Positions 1-11,814 of a stretch of 64,000 bases of DNA are shown piece after piece. The stretch comes from Proales similis (lineage: Eukaryota; Rotifera; Eurotatoria; Ploima; Proalidae). Under the pieces are notes generated by a model. The model ran no database searches, had not been told where the DNA came from, and saw nothing but the letters and a program-made list of their open reading frames with translations. The DNA is taken from assembly GCA_019059635.1 (NCBI GenBank), contig JAGVRJ010000001.1, forward strand, positions 3,596,001 through 3,660,000, given 5' to 3'. A program made the translations under genes and the position numbers. Position 1 is the stretch's first letter, and each line of letters starts with the position of its first letter.

Positions 1-773
1 TCACGCGGACCCACTTGAATACGTCGAGTTTGATTGATTGAATACTGAGTGTTTACAAGTGCCCGCTTTTCATAAAAATCGCGATCTATCCATTCGCTCA
101 AAACATTTTTTATTTATTTTTCTCAACCTTTCATTCCCTGCTTCCCCCTCTCTCTCTGGGCCCCTGCCTCTTTCTCTTGTTGTTTACGCGCGTGTATTTG
201 GTAGCTTAGTTGACACTCACGAGCTAGCTTGCTGCGCCGGACGGCCGATTCTATTTTTGTTTAAAATAAAAACTGCTTATTTACTATTTTCTTTTTCGAC
301 TACGGCCCGATCCGCAGAGGCATTTAAATGTCCTCGTTTGGCCAAACGTTGTTTCTCTGTTTGCTCATAATTTACCGCCGCCCGATGCCTGCACAGAGTG
401 CGCGCAATCATCAAGCGCCCGTTCGTTGTTGCCATTCTCCCCTTCATCCCATTTCTCTCGCTCGCTCTCTCTCTCTTCTCGTTAGTTGGCTAGTTCGTTC
501 GCTTGCTCATTTACTTATTCCCTTCCCGCTAAACGACCTCTCCATCTACACGCTCACACACACACACAAACAGGGCGGTCGGTCGGTCGGTCTATTTTGG
601 ACCAGCGACAACGCTCAATTAAGCGTTCGATCAAGATTGCGTCTTTTTTTTTTATTAATTTTCGCGTTTATTTTGTTGCCATTGTTGTTTTGTTTTGGTC
701 CTATTTGAGTTGGTTCTATTTGAATTATTGAAATAAGGCCAGAGGAGCAGGGCGCGCAAGGTCTGACAGAGTA
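1..773. other. Upstream non-coding region of the BTB-kelch gene
   Basis: No recognisable gene. The sequence is pyrimidine-rich with CT runs, a short CA run near 555 and GGTC/GGTCG repeats near 577. Open frames here are low-complexity and match no family I know. One copy of the octamer TCATAATT lies at 365-372, which recurs upstream of other genes in the window. It probably holds promoter and 5' UTR of the gene starting at 774. Confidence 0.5.
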
Positions 774-3204
774 ATGAGCAGAGACAAGCCGGGGCCTCAA
801 GTGGATAGCGGACGCCCACAGCCGGCCGACAGCATTATGAGCGGCATTAGCTCGCTGAGAAGCGACAAAATGCTCTGCGATCTCACGCTGATTGTTCAAG
901 GTTTGTGGTCTTTTACTCGCTTGAATTCTTTTCCTCTTCTACTAGCCTGAATCCTGTTCTACTGTTCTACTCGCTGCTTGCAGGTCGGCAGTTTCAAGTG
1001 CACAAGGTTGTAATGGCCTCCTGCTCGGACTATTTCCGCTCCATGTTCACAAGCGGGATGCGGGAGGCGTCGCAAAGTGAAATAGAACTGAAAGGAGTGT
1101 GCGGCAACGGATTTGAAAAGCTGCTCGAAATAATCTACAACTCGAGCGCCGAGTTCGACACGCACGACGACCTGTTCGACACCATATCGGCGGCGTCGCA
1201 TCTCCAATGCATCATCGGCATTGAGTATTGTGAAGAGAGCCTGCTCGCCAGACTTGACTGCGATAACTTTAATTATTTCATTGAGATGGCCACGTTCTAC
1301 GGCCTGAGGCGTGCACTCGACCGCATTGAGCTATTCATAGTAAACAACTTGGCCCAGATTGTCAACAGAGCGGTTCGCTTGTCAAGGTTGCTATTCGAAC
1401 AAATTTTCGTTCTCATTCGATTTTTTACAAACAAATGCGCAAACTCAATAGAACTGTGACAAGCAGCGCGGAAAGTAGCAGCAGCGATGACGATCGACGA
1501 GATGACGAGGAAGCCGACGAGTCGACGAACGACAATCAAATGAGTGGCAATTACGTTTTTGACGACCATGCGGCCATATTGAGCGAGCAAGCGAGCAGCT
1601 CAGGCGTTTCGAGTCGTTCGAGCGGTAATTCGTCCTCGCTGCTCAGCTACGAGCAGCTCTCCAAATGTCTCTCGCACGAGCAGCTAAAATTGAGCGAAAT
1701 CGAGTTATTCGAGTTGACTTGGCGCTGGATCGAGGCGAATATTTGCCGCTTACCGAGACACGCGCGTTCGTCTAGGCGCAAAAAGAAAAAGCCAAAACTG
1801 AATAATTGGACGCCTCTGCGAAGCGCTCGTAGACTTGAGCTAATTCGTAATCTAATAAGAAAGATTCGATTCGCGCTCATCTCGCCCGATGATCTGGTCA
1901 ATCGCGTGCAGTCCACAAGTAGTCTAATGCTTCAGGACGAGCAGCTCAGGCGATTGCTGGTCGAGGCGCTCAACTTCCACTTGACAGCAGGCAGGTCCGG
2001 TATCCAGAGCAGCATTGAGTTGCGCTCGCCGGTCAAATGCGTTCTGAGCGTGGGCGGACGAGAAATAGCGCCTAATCCAAGCCTACGTGACAACTGCTTT
2101 TTACTCAACTCATTCATTGGCCTCAATCAAGATCAAGAGATTGGCGGCGGAGGTGATGATTCGCTGGGTTCGGGTTTCAAAAATCAAACCAATCTTCCGT
2201 GTCCGCTAAGCCACATGCAATGCATCGTAAGCCGCTCCAACTATCTGTACGTGCTGGGCGGCTGCGCGTCTCAGTGCGCTCACGCCGAGTCGGCGGTCAG
2301 CTCGGTCTATCGATTCGATCCTCGCCTATCTCAATGGAGCCTAGTCGGGTCAATGTTGCAAAAGCGCGCCTACTTTTACGCCTGTGAGCTGAGCGACGCC
2401 TCGTCTATAAGACGCCTGTTTGCGTTCGGCGGCAAAAATCAGGAAACAAACCTGGCCAGTGTTGAGCACTTTGACGCCGGCAGTCAGCTGTGGCAGTACG
2501 CAAGGCAAATGCCGAGCGCCACTTACGCACATGCAGGTGCCGTGCTCAACAATCTAGTCTACTTGAGCGGCGGCTTCACTCTTGGCGCCTTCACAAATCG
2601 CCTGCTCAGCTTCGATCCCGTCTCAAATCAGTTCGTTCAGCTAAAAGCGATGAACCAAGCGCGCGGCTGGCATTGCATGTGCGAGGTCAACGGCCAGTTG
2701 TACGTGATGGGCGGCTGCTATTTGAACTCATCTCAGCTAGAGGCAAACTCGCTCGTTTCTCAGCACGTCGCCCAGGCGGCCACATTGACCGAAGTGTACT
2801 CACCGATCGCCGATCAGTGGAGCATTTTAAAGCCGATGAAATCGCTGCACAAAGAGGCGAGCTGCTTTAGCATAGACGCAGCACGCATCTACGTTCTCGG
2901 CGGATTTAACATGAGCAGCAAAACTGGCCAGCGGGCCGTCTCCTGCTACAACATTGCCAGCAACACTTGGCGCCAGTTGGCTCAAATGCCCATGGGCATG
3001 ACGGGCGCGTTCACTTGTGTGCTCGATTTTCCGTGGCATGCCGTGGCCGACACGAGACAGCAACCCAGTAGCAGCCAGGCAAAGCGCAACGCGCGCATAA
3101 ACCAACTAACGCATTCGTCGTCGTCTGCACGCTGTTCAGAAGACTCGCAAAATTCGAACAGCTCAGAGGATGAGATCATTCCTCGTCTCAAGCGTCAACA
3201 GTGA
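774..3204 (+). CDS. BTB-BACK-kelch protein (kelch-like family)
   Basis: Three exons, 774-900, 984-1386 and 1452-3204, join in phase to 760 residues. The N-terminus is a BTB domain (CDLTLIVQ, then RQFQVHKVVMASCSDYFRSMF across the first junction). A BACK region follows, and a kelch propeller fills the C-terminal half, with glycine-pair repeats such as VLGGCAS, FGGKNQ, LSGGFTL, MGGCYL and VLGGFNM. In this family BTB-BACK binds Cullin-3 and the kelch blades hold the substrate, so a ubiquitin-ligase adaptor role is inferred. The BACK region is interrupted by an acidic serine-rich stretch right after the second intron and later by a lysine-rich patch. The ATG at 774 is the first in frame and gives a normal BTB start. 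AATAAA lies at 3442-3447. The particular KLHL orthologue cannot be assigned. Confidence 0.88.
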
Positions 3205-3871
3205 AGCATTTCGCATTTAGCAAAACATGGCTCAAAGCAACCGTTCAAAGCTGATCTCTCTTTCAAATCCAGTTCAATGATAAAGCATAGCCGACCGGCA
3301 CGACGCCCAAGCTCCTAAGCCGTCGTCAACCCTTGCCATAAAGGAGAAGCTCCCTGTTTGTGTTTTTTTTTTTTGTTTATTTATTTGATTTCTAGAAGCG
3401 GAACTCGATCAATGCGCAAGCGAACGGCAACATGTGGAATTAATAAAGCAATGTTACTTTTTTGGCTTCCGACTCGATTGAACTAACTTGCAAGGTGGCC
3501 CTAATCTGCCATCCTAGAAAGCTCGAGCGCGAAATAGCAAAATTTGAGAGCAGAGAAGCGGATCGCACTTGTCTCACAGTCGACGCTGCTATTAAGCAAC
3601 TTTGCATCATTTTGCGATCATCATGAATATCCCATTTTCGTCCTTAGTCCCTATCGGCTTGTCGGCCGCTCGATTGCCACTCAACTTGCACGCGCATGTG
3701 ACTCGTCAGTTGTTTACATGCAATTGTAAATATAAATCAGCGGTCGCCTCATCGGCCGCCCGCCCGACCGCCATCCTTCCTATTTCATGTTCTCATTATT
3801 TTTGATTTGGTCTTCTTTTTCGTAGACATGCAAGTCGAATTGTACTCTCGTTTCGATTGAATTATCCCCAA
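3205..3871. other. 3' UTR and promoter interval
   Basis: Contains the 3' UTR and AATAAA (3442-3447) of the kelch gene, then non-coding sequence leading to the RapGAP gene. A pyrimidine tract ending in AG just before 3825 could be a 5'-UTR splice acceptor for that gene. No gene or RNA is seen. Confidence 0.5.
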
Positions 3872-6800
3872 ATGACACAGTTGACCACATCAGGCGCAGT
3901 GTCGGCCGGCAGCGCCAGCAAGAACAACGTTATCGAGCTCAAGAAGAGTTTGCTAATCAAAAACGGCCTCAGATCAAACGCGTCCAGACGTCCGGCCTTC
4001 TCGACTAGCCAAGTGCCGAGCGACACTTTTCTTCAGAATTCAGACCAGCTGTTCAGTACAGAGACTCGCTCCTATCGCGTTCAGAGAGCCGAGCCGGTGC
4101 AAACGCCCGTGCTCAATAGTCAGTTCAAGAGCTCTGAATGTCTCTTTCCGAATGCGGCTCGTCGTTCGGCCTTTCACTCGGTGAGCGGCGCCTATCCGCA
4201 CGTTCTTCTCAGCGGCAGCTCAGACCAGGCCACAATGTGTTCGTCCATCTCGTCAATGTTTACTTCCTCGTCGTCGGCGTCCAACTCGATGAACTCGAGC
4301 AAGTCGGGCAGTCGGCCTGGGGAACAACATTCGGCGGTCGATCAGCCCGCTCGAGTTCGAGTGGTCAGTTTTCAGCCGAACACAAACGCTTGCAGTGCGA
4401 GCGGTAAAAGCGGACGAGCACTGAAAAGCAACAAGTTCTTCAATTCAACTCTGGACGCGGATCTGGCGTCTCGAAGCAAAGAGCTAAAGGGCCATCGAAA
4501 CAGCACGAGCTCGGCCATCTGCGAGCGCAACGCGCCAATCGATGCCAATCGCCGACTGAGCTACAACGCAATTCAACGAATGAGCCAAACCGACAGTCCT
4601 GAAGACGATCTGGAAGACATGGACTTGAACTACGACGAAGGCGACGACGACATCTTCCTGCCCAACGACGAGACGCCGGCAGCGCCACGTATGAACAGCA
4701 TGAGCACTGCCTCGTGTCTGGCCCAGGAGATTCAGCAGAGCCAGAATGTGCTCGGTTCAAAATATTCGGTCACGCCGAGCATAACGCCTCGCAAGCAGCG
4801 CCATTCATCTTCTCAGTTCGGCATCAAGCTCGGCTCATACGTTGAGCCGCCCGCCCTTCCTATGATTCACTCTGACTCGCTTCTCATGGAATATTCATGC
4901 CAGAGCGACCTGTCGCCCTCTATGCTCAATTTCAGCCACTTTGACGCGCAGAGCATTTTATTCAACTTCGAACGAGTGGCGGCCATTCTTCAAAATCTGC
5001 ACAAATCGCTGAATGCTAAAACAGGCGCCAGTGCCGCATTCAAGCATCGAACGCCGCCAGGCGCCGAAGCCAATACGGACGCCGAACGCCTAAATCTGCC
5101 CAGTCCCGACCTGAAGCAGAGGAAGCGTTCGCTCACTGCGGTCTTGGGCACCTACGAAAGTCTCAACTTGACCGAAGCGCCCATAGTCGGCAATCTGATT
5201 AGCTCCAATCACTCGCCCATCGATATTTCCATTTGCAGCTCAAGCTCATCTTGCTCGAACGACTCGCTCCTGGAGGAGTGTCCCCAGTTTAGACGAGAGC
5301 TCGGCGGCGACGTGTTCAAAGGCATCGGTCTCGTGCCCGAGGTCTCTCAGCGACGAATGATGAAAATGAACTCGGTGAGCGTTCTTGACGATGCGCACGG
5401 CGGCTACAAACGCGACCTCCTACAACTCATAGATGCCAATCAATCAGAGCCGTTCATGATCGAGTTTCAAGACTGGGGCGCCTACTTTTATCGTTATTTC
5501 TTCGCTTCGCACGAGCACTCGAACTACGTCGGCGTCGACCCGAGTATCGGGCCGGTGGCGATTAGCATAAGGCGCGACAAGCTTCTGGTGAACGCCTTGC
5601 CACCGCCAAGAAACAACAGCGGACCATCGCCGCCCTCCTCGTCGAATATAGGCAACGAGCGAGTGTTCGAGTATGCCTACAGAGTGATAGTGCGAACGTC
5701 CGACCTGTTCACTCTGCGTGGCACCATTCTGGAAGAGCACGTGGCCTCTAAGAGCTCGCCGTGCAGCAAAGGCCTTCCCCACAAAGACGTGATCAGCTCC
5801 CTCTTGCCTGAACTTGACACTGCCGCTCTCTATCAGGCCGATTCCAAATGCTCGGCCAAACTGATCGAACTTGACGAGCAATACGTAATCATTTCTCGCG
5901 CACCGCTCTGCGTTCTGTTCTCAATAGTTGGTCGTTTAGATAATCAAGAACCACAAAATTGGCGTGCTCTTGTGCCGCTCTGGACAAGCAAGCGAAGAGG
6001 AAATGTACAACAATCGTAAGTGCTCGGCAAAAGCTAAAACTCCGACCTGATTGGAAACACATTTCTCAAAACAAAAGGCGACACAACACCGGCGTTTCAC
6101 GAATTTCTCGAGCTGCTCGGCGAAAAGGTCCGTCTCAAAGGATTTCAGAATTACAGAGGCGGCTTGGACACAACAAGTAAGCGGTCGATGTTCGAGCTCT
6201 GACCAGGAAAAATGATCGCGAACGTTGAACCGAAAGGCGACACGACTGGCACTCACTCGGTGTTTACTCGTTTCCGCGAGAAGGAAATCATGTTTCATGT
6301 ATCGACCATGCTGCCTCACACGGCCAACGACAAGCAGCAGGTAGGCCAATGGCCTTGACGAATGAATATTTTGTGCTCACCTTTGCCGGGAAGTTGACAA
6401 GGAAGCGTCACATTGGTAACGACCTTGTGACCATCGTGTTTCAAGAGCCGGGCTCGCCGCCCTTCTCGCCCACCTGCATTCGGTCTCAGTATCAGCACAT
6501 ATTCATCGTCGTGCGGGTTATCAATCCGAACTCGTACAACACTCAATACAGGTAAGAGCGTTGAGATCTAACTATTCTCAACGTCGCCTCTACTCACGTT
6601 CGAAGCGTGGCGGTGAGCTACAGCAAAGATGTGCCAACGTTCGGGCCACCGTTGCCCAAGAATCCGCTCTTTCTAAAGAGCAAGGAGTTTCGCGAATTCC
6701 TGCTCGCCAAGGTCATAAACGCGGACAATGTGGGCCTCAAGTGCGAGAAATTCAATCGAATTCGCATGCGCACCCGCAACGGCTCGCTCAAAGACTTGGT

Positions 6801-8512
6801 CGACAAATTCAGCACAAAAATGAGCCTCGAACAGGGCAGCAACAAGTTCGCTCTGTTCAACTTTGGCAACATTCGGCCGAAAAAACTGCGCTCGAAGAGT
6901 CTGCAGATGTTCAACGCGAGTCTGCTGAAGAGCTACGACGAGTCGACGGCGATCTGTCTTCTAAAGCTGAGCGGCGCGGTCATCTGGCCGCTCGACATGG
7001 TCGAAGACGAGGTCTACTACTTTAAAAAGTCGTGCTCGCTGGCCATATCCAAGCATGACGTGCTGCTGGTCGACTCGAAGCAAGGCGGCTGCATATTCTC
7101 CATCAGCTGCATGGCTGTCATCGCCTGGACTGTCAACGAGCACGTCAGCACTTTGGTGCTCTACTTTGACCAGGGCGAGCACATAAAGCTCGGATTCAGA
7201 AATCGGGGCGAACTGCTGGCGGCCGTCAAGCGGCTCGAGCACTTCACCCGTGGCTGTAAAACGGTCGAGTTGTGCTTGGAGAAGAAAGACTGCGGACAGC
7301 TCGGATTCAACATTCACAGCAACGGCATTGTCACCGACGTAGAGCCGTTCAGTCTCGCTTACTACCGCGGTCTCAAGCAGGGCACCAGAATTGTCAAACT
7401 GGGCGAGCATTACATGCTCAATTTGGACCATGAGAGCATGATTGAAATCCTGCGCAAGTCGGCTTTTCTCCGGGTCACTCTGGTCGCGCCGTGGGAAGAC
7501 GGCTCCGCTCGATGGTAATTTGCCAGTCAAAATGTTGTCACTTGGAGTCCCGTTTGCTGAAAGCCCTTCTGCAGCGGCAAGGACGACTCTGTCTCGCTCT
7601 ACGCCTACTTGTCAACATTCTCGAGCATAAACGAGCGGATGATCGACACCGCAAGCCCAGTCGATCTGGCGGCCATCAATCAAGCTATGAGGTCGCCCAA
7701 GGTAACCAGAAACAACTACAGCAACTCGCGTTTCGACAGCACCTCAAACATTACAAAGCTGATCAGCAGGTTGCCTAGCAGCTCTAAATCGATCGATTAG
7801 ACGCTCAATTTTTAAACTTTTGAAATGCTAGGTTTTCGACCAATTGCTCGCAAATGGACTTGTCAATCGATCCGGCCAAGGTCGACTTTGGTGAACCGCA
7901 GCAAGCGCGAAGCAACTCGGACAAACTGACCAGCAGCTCTGACTCGTGGCCCAGTGAGCCCATCACCCGACGACGCCTGCCCGGCAACAATCTGAGCTGC
8001 TCTGAGTGGTCAAAACTGGTCCAGAACGCGTCGCGTGCCTTCGAAGGTCAGGCCCAAAATCGCCAATCATCCTCTGAGCCTCAAAGTCTTCAAGTTCTTT
8101 TTGCTTTTGCTATTCCGCTCTAGAAGTGCATCGAAACTCGGAGGCGAGTGTTTTTGAAAACTCGACCAGCGACAGTTCGCTCGGAAGAAATCGACGTTCG
8201 CTTGAAGAACTGGAATCAATGCCCTACACAGAAATGAAGGAGCAGCTGATTCGACTTCAGCTCGAGCTCAACAAGGTCAGGCCTCAAAATCCGAATTCTT
8301 ATTGTCGCTTGAGATGCTTTAACTTGGTCAAAAAGGAAAAAGTCGAGAAGCGAAAGTTCAGCAATCGCATCGCGCACATTTTAGAAGAGAACAAATATCT
8401 GAAAGAAGAGCTGACCAAAGTGAAAAGCGAAACGCAAATGAACGTACCCGGCACACCCAAAACAGTATTGAGACTGAGAGAGGCCGCAACCATCGCTCAC
8501 AGCCACGTTTGA
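3872..8512 (+). CDS. SIPA1L: SIPA1L-like Rap GTPase-activating protein (SPAR family)
   Basis: Nine phase-consistent exons: 3872-5884, 5940-6015, 6078-6176, 6237-6340, 6394-6551, 6606-7514, 7575-7769, 7832-8046, 8124-8512 (about 1385 residues). A long disordered serine-rich N-terminus precedes the RapGAP domain, where [29 protein letters not shown] and [17 protein letters not shown] match the family; the Asn of HIGND is the catalytic asparagine-thumb position. A PDZ domain (LGQLGF-like [11 protein letters not shown]) and a C-terminal coiled coil follow, as in SIPA1L1-3. These proteins stimulate Rap GTP hydrolysis near membranes and actin. The start is the ATG at 3872; a slightly earlier in-frame TTG is not a plausible start. 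The exon 7-8 donor (GTTGCC at 7770) is weak. An in-frame 60-nt segment at 8276-8335 has GT...AG ends and may be a further intron. Confidence 0.9.
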
Positions 8513-9545
8513 TTTGCGTTTCGCTGCTCGTTTGATTTTATTCATGTTTGTTCAAAGTCGACTCAGATAACGGCCGCTTTAAGGTCTTTTGCTCTTGTTG
8601 TTTTTTTTCCTCTTTTATGTTTTCTCTTCGTTCTCAGTCTTTCTTCCTCCTCTTTTTCTTTCCCTCCTTCTTCTTCTGCGCGTCTCCTTTGTTTCTTTTA
8701 TCTTGACTTATTATCATCATCATCAACGTCATGATTGTCGTCATTAATTCTTAATTCTTTCTACTTTTCCCCTCTTTCCTCTCTATTGCTATTTTTTATT
8801 GTCCCTTTATTGCTTGTTTGGCTCCATTTAAGTGCTGCCTTTAAAGATTATTTATTCACGGACTGTTGAGATGGCCGATGTCTATCTTTATTCACTCGAG
8901 GTCTTACAGAGAGCGCACACAATGCCTCCACGTAGATTAGGCCAAAACTAAACGTACTTGAGCACGTGCAGCGTCAATTGTGGCTCAGAGCGTCGCGCTC
9001 AAACGGCTTTCTTCTCACATTCTTCATTTTACTTGATCAGAGTCAGACGTGTTTGAACATCAAAGAAACTTAAAAAAAAAACGCTTTCTAACCAAATTGT
9101 CTCTATTTATTCAGTCCTTCTCCTTTATCTTTTTCTTTTGTTCTCTTTTCTTCAACTGCTTTGTCGTTTTTATTTTTGCTGCTTGTCTCTTTTTTTATTC
9201 AAACGAAATAATGAAAAATACACACACACTTCTAACGGTCTGCAATGCTCTTACGGTCCATAAAATGGCAGCTTGTGAAAGTCTGCTTGGCTAGTGGGGC
9301 CTTGAAAGACGTTTGGTTGCAGGCACGCCCAAAATATCGACCATGGACACCCAGCTAAAGAGAGGGACTCGTCTAAGTTTTCGATTTTATTTCAATAATA
9401 ATTAAAAAGACGTTTAAGGCTGTTGGGAGCTCATGTCAAATTTCAAAGTCTTGATTTTTGCCTAATTATTTGTTTGTCATTTGTTGGTGCGTCCGCTTGA
9501 ATTGGTCTGATGAATCAATGGGCCGAGCATTCGCATAATTTTGAG
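8513..9545. other. Convergent 3' intergenic region
   Basis: Very pyrimidine-rich sequence between the converging RapGAP (+) and membrane-protein (-) genes. Holds an ATC/TCA microsatellite near 8706-8726. TTTATT at 9386-9391 is the minus-strand AATAAA for the next gene. No coding signal. Confidence 0.5.
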
Positions 9546-10733
9546 TTAATCGCTCTCGTCACCAGAAGACTCGAAATGGTATCTGGACGCCTTCAGATAG
9601 GGATTGATCGACGAGCGGCGTCGGTGCTCGCTAAGTATTCGTGCTCTGATCGCATGCAGCTCTTCGGCGTCAATGTCGCTATCTGACTCGACGGGCGCGG
9701 TCTGAGAGACTGGCTTCTCGACGAACTTGACCGACTTTTTGGATAATCGACCGCGCGAATTGGCCGAGTTCTCGCTCGTCGTTCGAAGTCTTGACGGTAG
9801 TGTTTGAGCGCTCGAGTCTTGGCCCTCTGCGGGTGCAACCTGGCCACGAGTCGAGTCAGCGTCGCCTTCTTTTGGCTCCTGTTCGGCCTCTTGTTCTTCT
9901 TCGCCTTCAAAGCCTTCGTTGATTACTGTAATGCGATCGGATGGCTTCTTAGACTCGAGTGCACTTCTCCCGCGGCGTCTAAGTCGATGCTGCATGTAGC
10001 CATCTGACTGATCGTCTTGTTTGATTGCGTTCTGCTCTTCTTCTTCGTTGCTCATCACCATCCTCTTCAATGCTTTCACATGACTCGACGGCAGTGAAGT
10101 CATCAGCTCGTCGATTGACTCGAACTTGGACGGAGGACACTTCCACATGATGAGGGCGATACAAATGTACAAGACGAGTCCGATGCCCAGGACGATCAAG
10201 ACGGACGCATTCACTTTCTCTTCTTCGAATGTCTTTTGAACTATGCAGCAGGCCAGGCTAGGATCGACAATTCCGGCCACGGACACACAAATCTGGTACT
10301 CGACCTCTTCTTCTTCGGGCAAATCGTACAAGACCAGACCGGCCTTGCTGACCCGTTCTGACTGTTTGGTCAAGTTGACGGTCACATTGCGAATAAAGTG
10401 TCCGAGACTGAATAGCTCTTCGTGTCCAGACTCGGAGGAATGGTTTTGCTCGTGGTGAGGATGGCCCCACATGAACACAGCCGGAGAAGTAACAGGCTCA
10501 TTTAACTCAAGTTGGAAATCGACTATGAACGCATCAGAGCGTTTTCTTCCTTCCACTTGAGCCTTGATCTGCGATCGGCATTCGAGCGTGAATCTTTGCT
10601 TCTCAAGATCCACACAGCTGAGGACGTCGATCGAGCGATTCGTTTCGTGAAACGAACGGGCACAAATGTACTTGCTCTCGTGCTCAACTGAAGCGGCTCC
10701 CGCAATCGTCAGAGCGAGAAATAAAATCCACAT
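9546..10733 (-). CDS. Uncharacterised type I single-pass membrane glycoprotein
   Basis: Intronless 395-residue frame from an ATG at 10733. A hydrophobic signal peptide (residues 1-14) is followed by an ectodomain with several N-glycosylation sequons (NRS, NHS, NVT, NLT, NAS) and a stretch around 131-167 that resembles the C-terminal strands of a fibronectin type III fold. One transmembrane helix spans about 177-197. The cytoplasmic tail is long, acidic and disordered, with SLPSSHVKALKRM just inside the membrane. KSVKF at 333-337 fits the PP1-docking RVxF pattern. I do not recognise the family; a cell-surface adhesion or receptor-like role is only an inference from topology. It is the most downstream of four consecutive minus-strand genes. 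Confidence 0.72.
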   Translation of the reverse strand: MWILFLALTIAGAASVEHESKYICARSFHETNRSIDVLSCVDLEKQRFTLECRSQIKAQVEGRKRSDAFIVDFQLELNEPVTSPAVFMWGHPHHEQNHSSESGHEELFSLGHFIRNVTVNLTKQSERVSKAGLVLYDLPEEEEVEYQICVSVAGIVDPSLACCIVQKTFEEEKVNASVLIVLGIGLVLYICIALIMWKCPPSKFESIDELMTSLPSSHVKALKRMVMSNEEEEQNAIKQDDQSDGYMQHRLRRRGRSALESKKPSDRITVINEGFEGEEEQEAEQEPKEGDADSTRGQVAPAEGQDSSAQTLPSRLRTTSENSANSRGRLSKKSVKFVEKPVSQTAPVESDSDIDAEELHAIRARILSEHRRRSSINPYLKASRYHFESSGDESD

Positions 10734-11814
10734 TTTGCCAAGTCACTGCTGATTCTTTGCTTGTCTAAGTATGCCAGCCCTAGAGTGTGCTTGTTTTTAT
10801 TTTCGCTTTTAATAGCCCCCAAAGATAATTGTGTGTGTGTGTGTGTGGGGTGGTTAGAGGTAAAAGCAACAAATCAAATTGCTCGTTCGCCACAAAGCAG
10901 AGAAGAGGAGAAGGGCGCGAGAGGAGAAAGAAAGCAGCTCTCGTTGTGTTGTTCATTATGATTTCGCGTCTTGTAGCTTGGCGGAACGGAGGTGTAATTC
11001 TAAGCTCGCTTGAACGCTGCTGGCCGCATTTGACTCTCTTTTTCAGCTTGAGTATCTTGTTCGCTCTTACCTTGGCAACTCTGGCTGTAAATGAGAAGGC
11101 AAATAATTAGCATGCGAGCTTTCATTGCTCTCAAGAAACTAAAAAGTCATTCGTGGGCCCCTCGATCATTCATGTTTTCTCTCTCTCTCTCTTTTTCTCG
11201 TTTGCAATTTTATCTAATTGAGCAACTTCTCTTTAGTCTGCGGCTCGTTCGTCTCGCAATTGTTTTAAAGGCTCGATTGCGCTCTTATAGACAAAAATCT
11301 GAGATTCAAAGCAGGCACGCTCTATTCGCGAGTCGGTGGCAATTAATTTCTTTCTTTATTAGTTCACCATACATAAAGTACTAGTAGCAGTAGTAGTAGT
11401 AGAGTAGTCGCTCGTGTATGCGTCCTGAATCTCATCCAAGCACAACTTGTTCTGGACGAAACGGTTTGTTCAAAAATTTTCTTTCTTCAGTTTTCTGACA
11501 CACCAAGCTCTGACTCTCTCTTTTTGTTTAATAAACGATTTTTTTTAATTGTTTGGTGTCTACGATATTTTAGAAAAGGGCTGTCGATTAATTGCTGGGC
11601 AACGATTCAGGCGACTGTGTGCGATGTTGGGCTGCTGGTCTGACTGGCTCGAATCTTACCGCTGATAAGTGTACTCTGGCCGACCAGGGTTGCGGTGCGA
11701 CGACGAATGGTGCTCGTAGCTGCGCTCATAGCCGTTGGCCGCTGGTCGAGTATCTACAAGGATTTAAACGTCGATCGAACAGGCACACATTTAGGCTCAA
11801 TGGGTTTTAAATCG
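10734..11814. other. Intergenic region with GT and GTA simple repeats
   Basis: Lies between the membrane-protein gene start (10733) and the Tra2-like stop (11815). Holds a (GT)8 run at 10831-10847, CT runs near 11180, an AGT-type microsatellite near 11380-11406 and a minus-strand AATAAA (TTTATT, 11355-11360) that could serve the Tra2-like gene. No gene seen. Confidence 0.5.

Noticed and set aside
3857-3871. TTG upstream of the RapGAP ATG as an earlier start
   Set aside because: Eukaryotic translation here should use ATG; the first in-frame ATG is at 3872.
8275-8493. Short frames on the opposite strand of the RapGAP coiled coil
   Set aside because: They mirror the coding strand and have no family resemblance.
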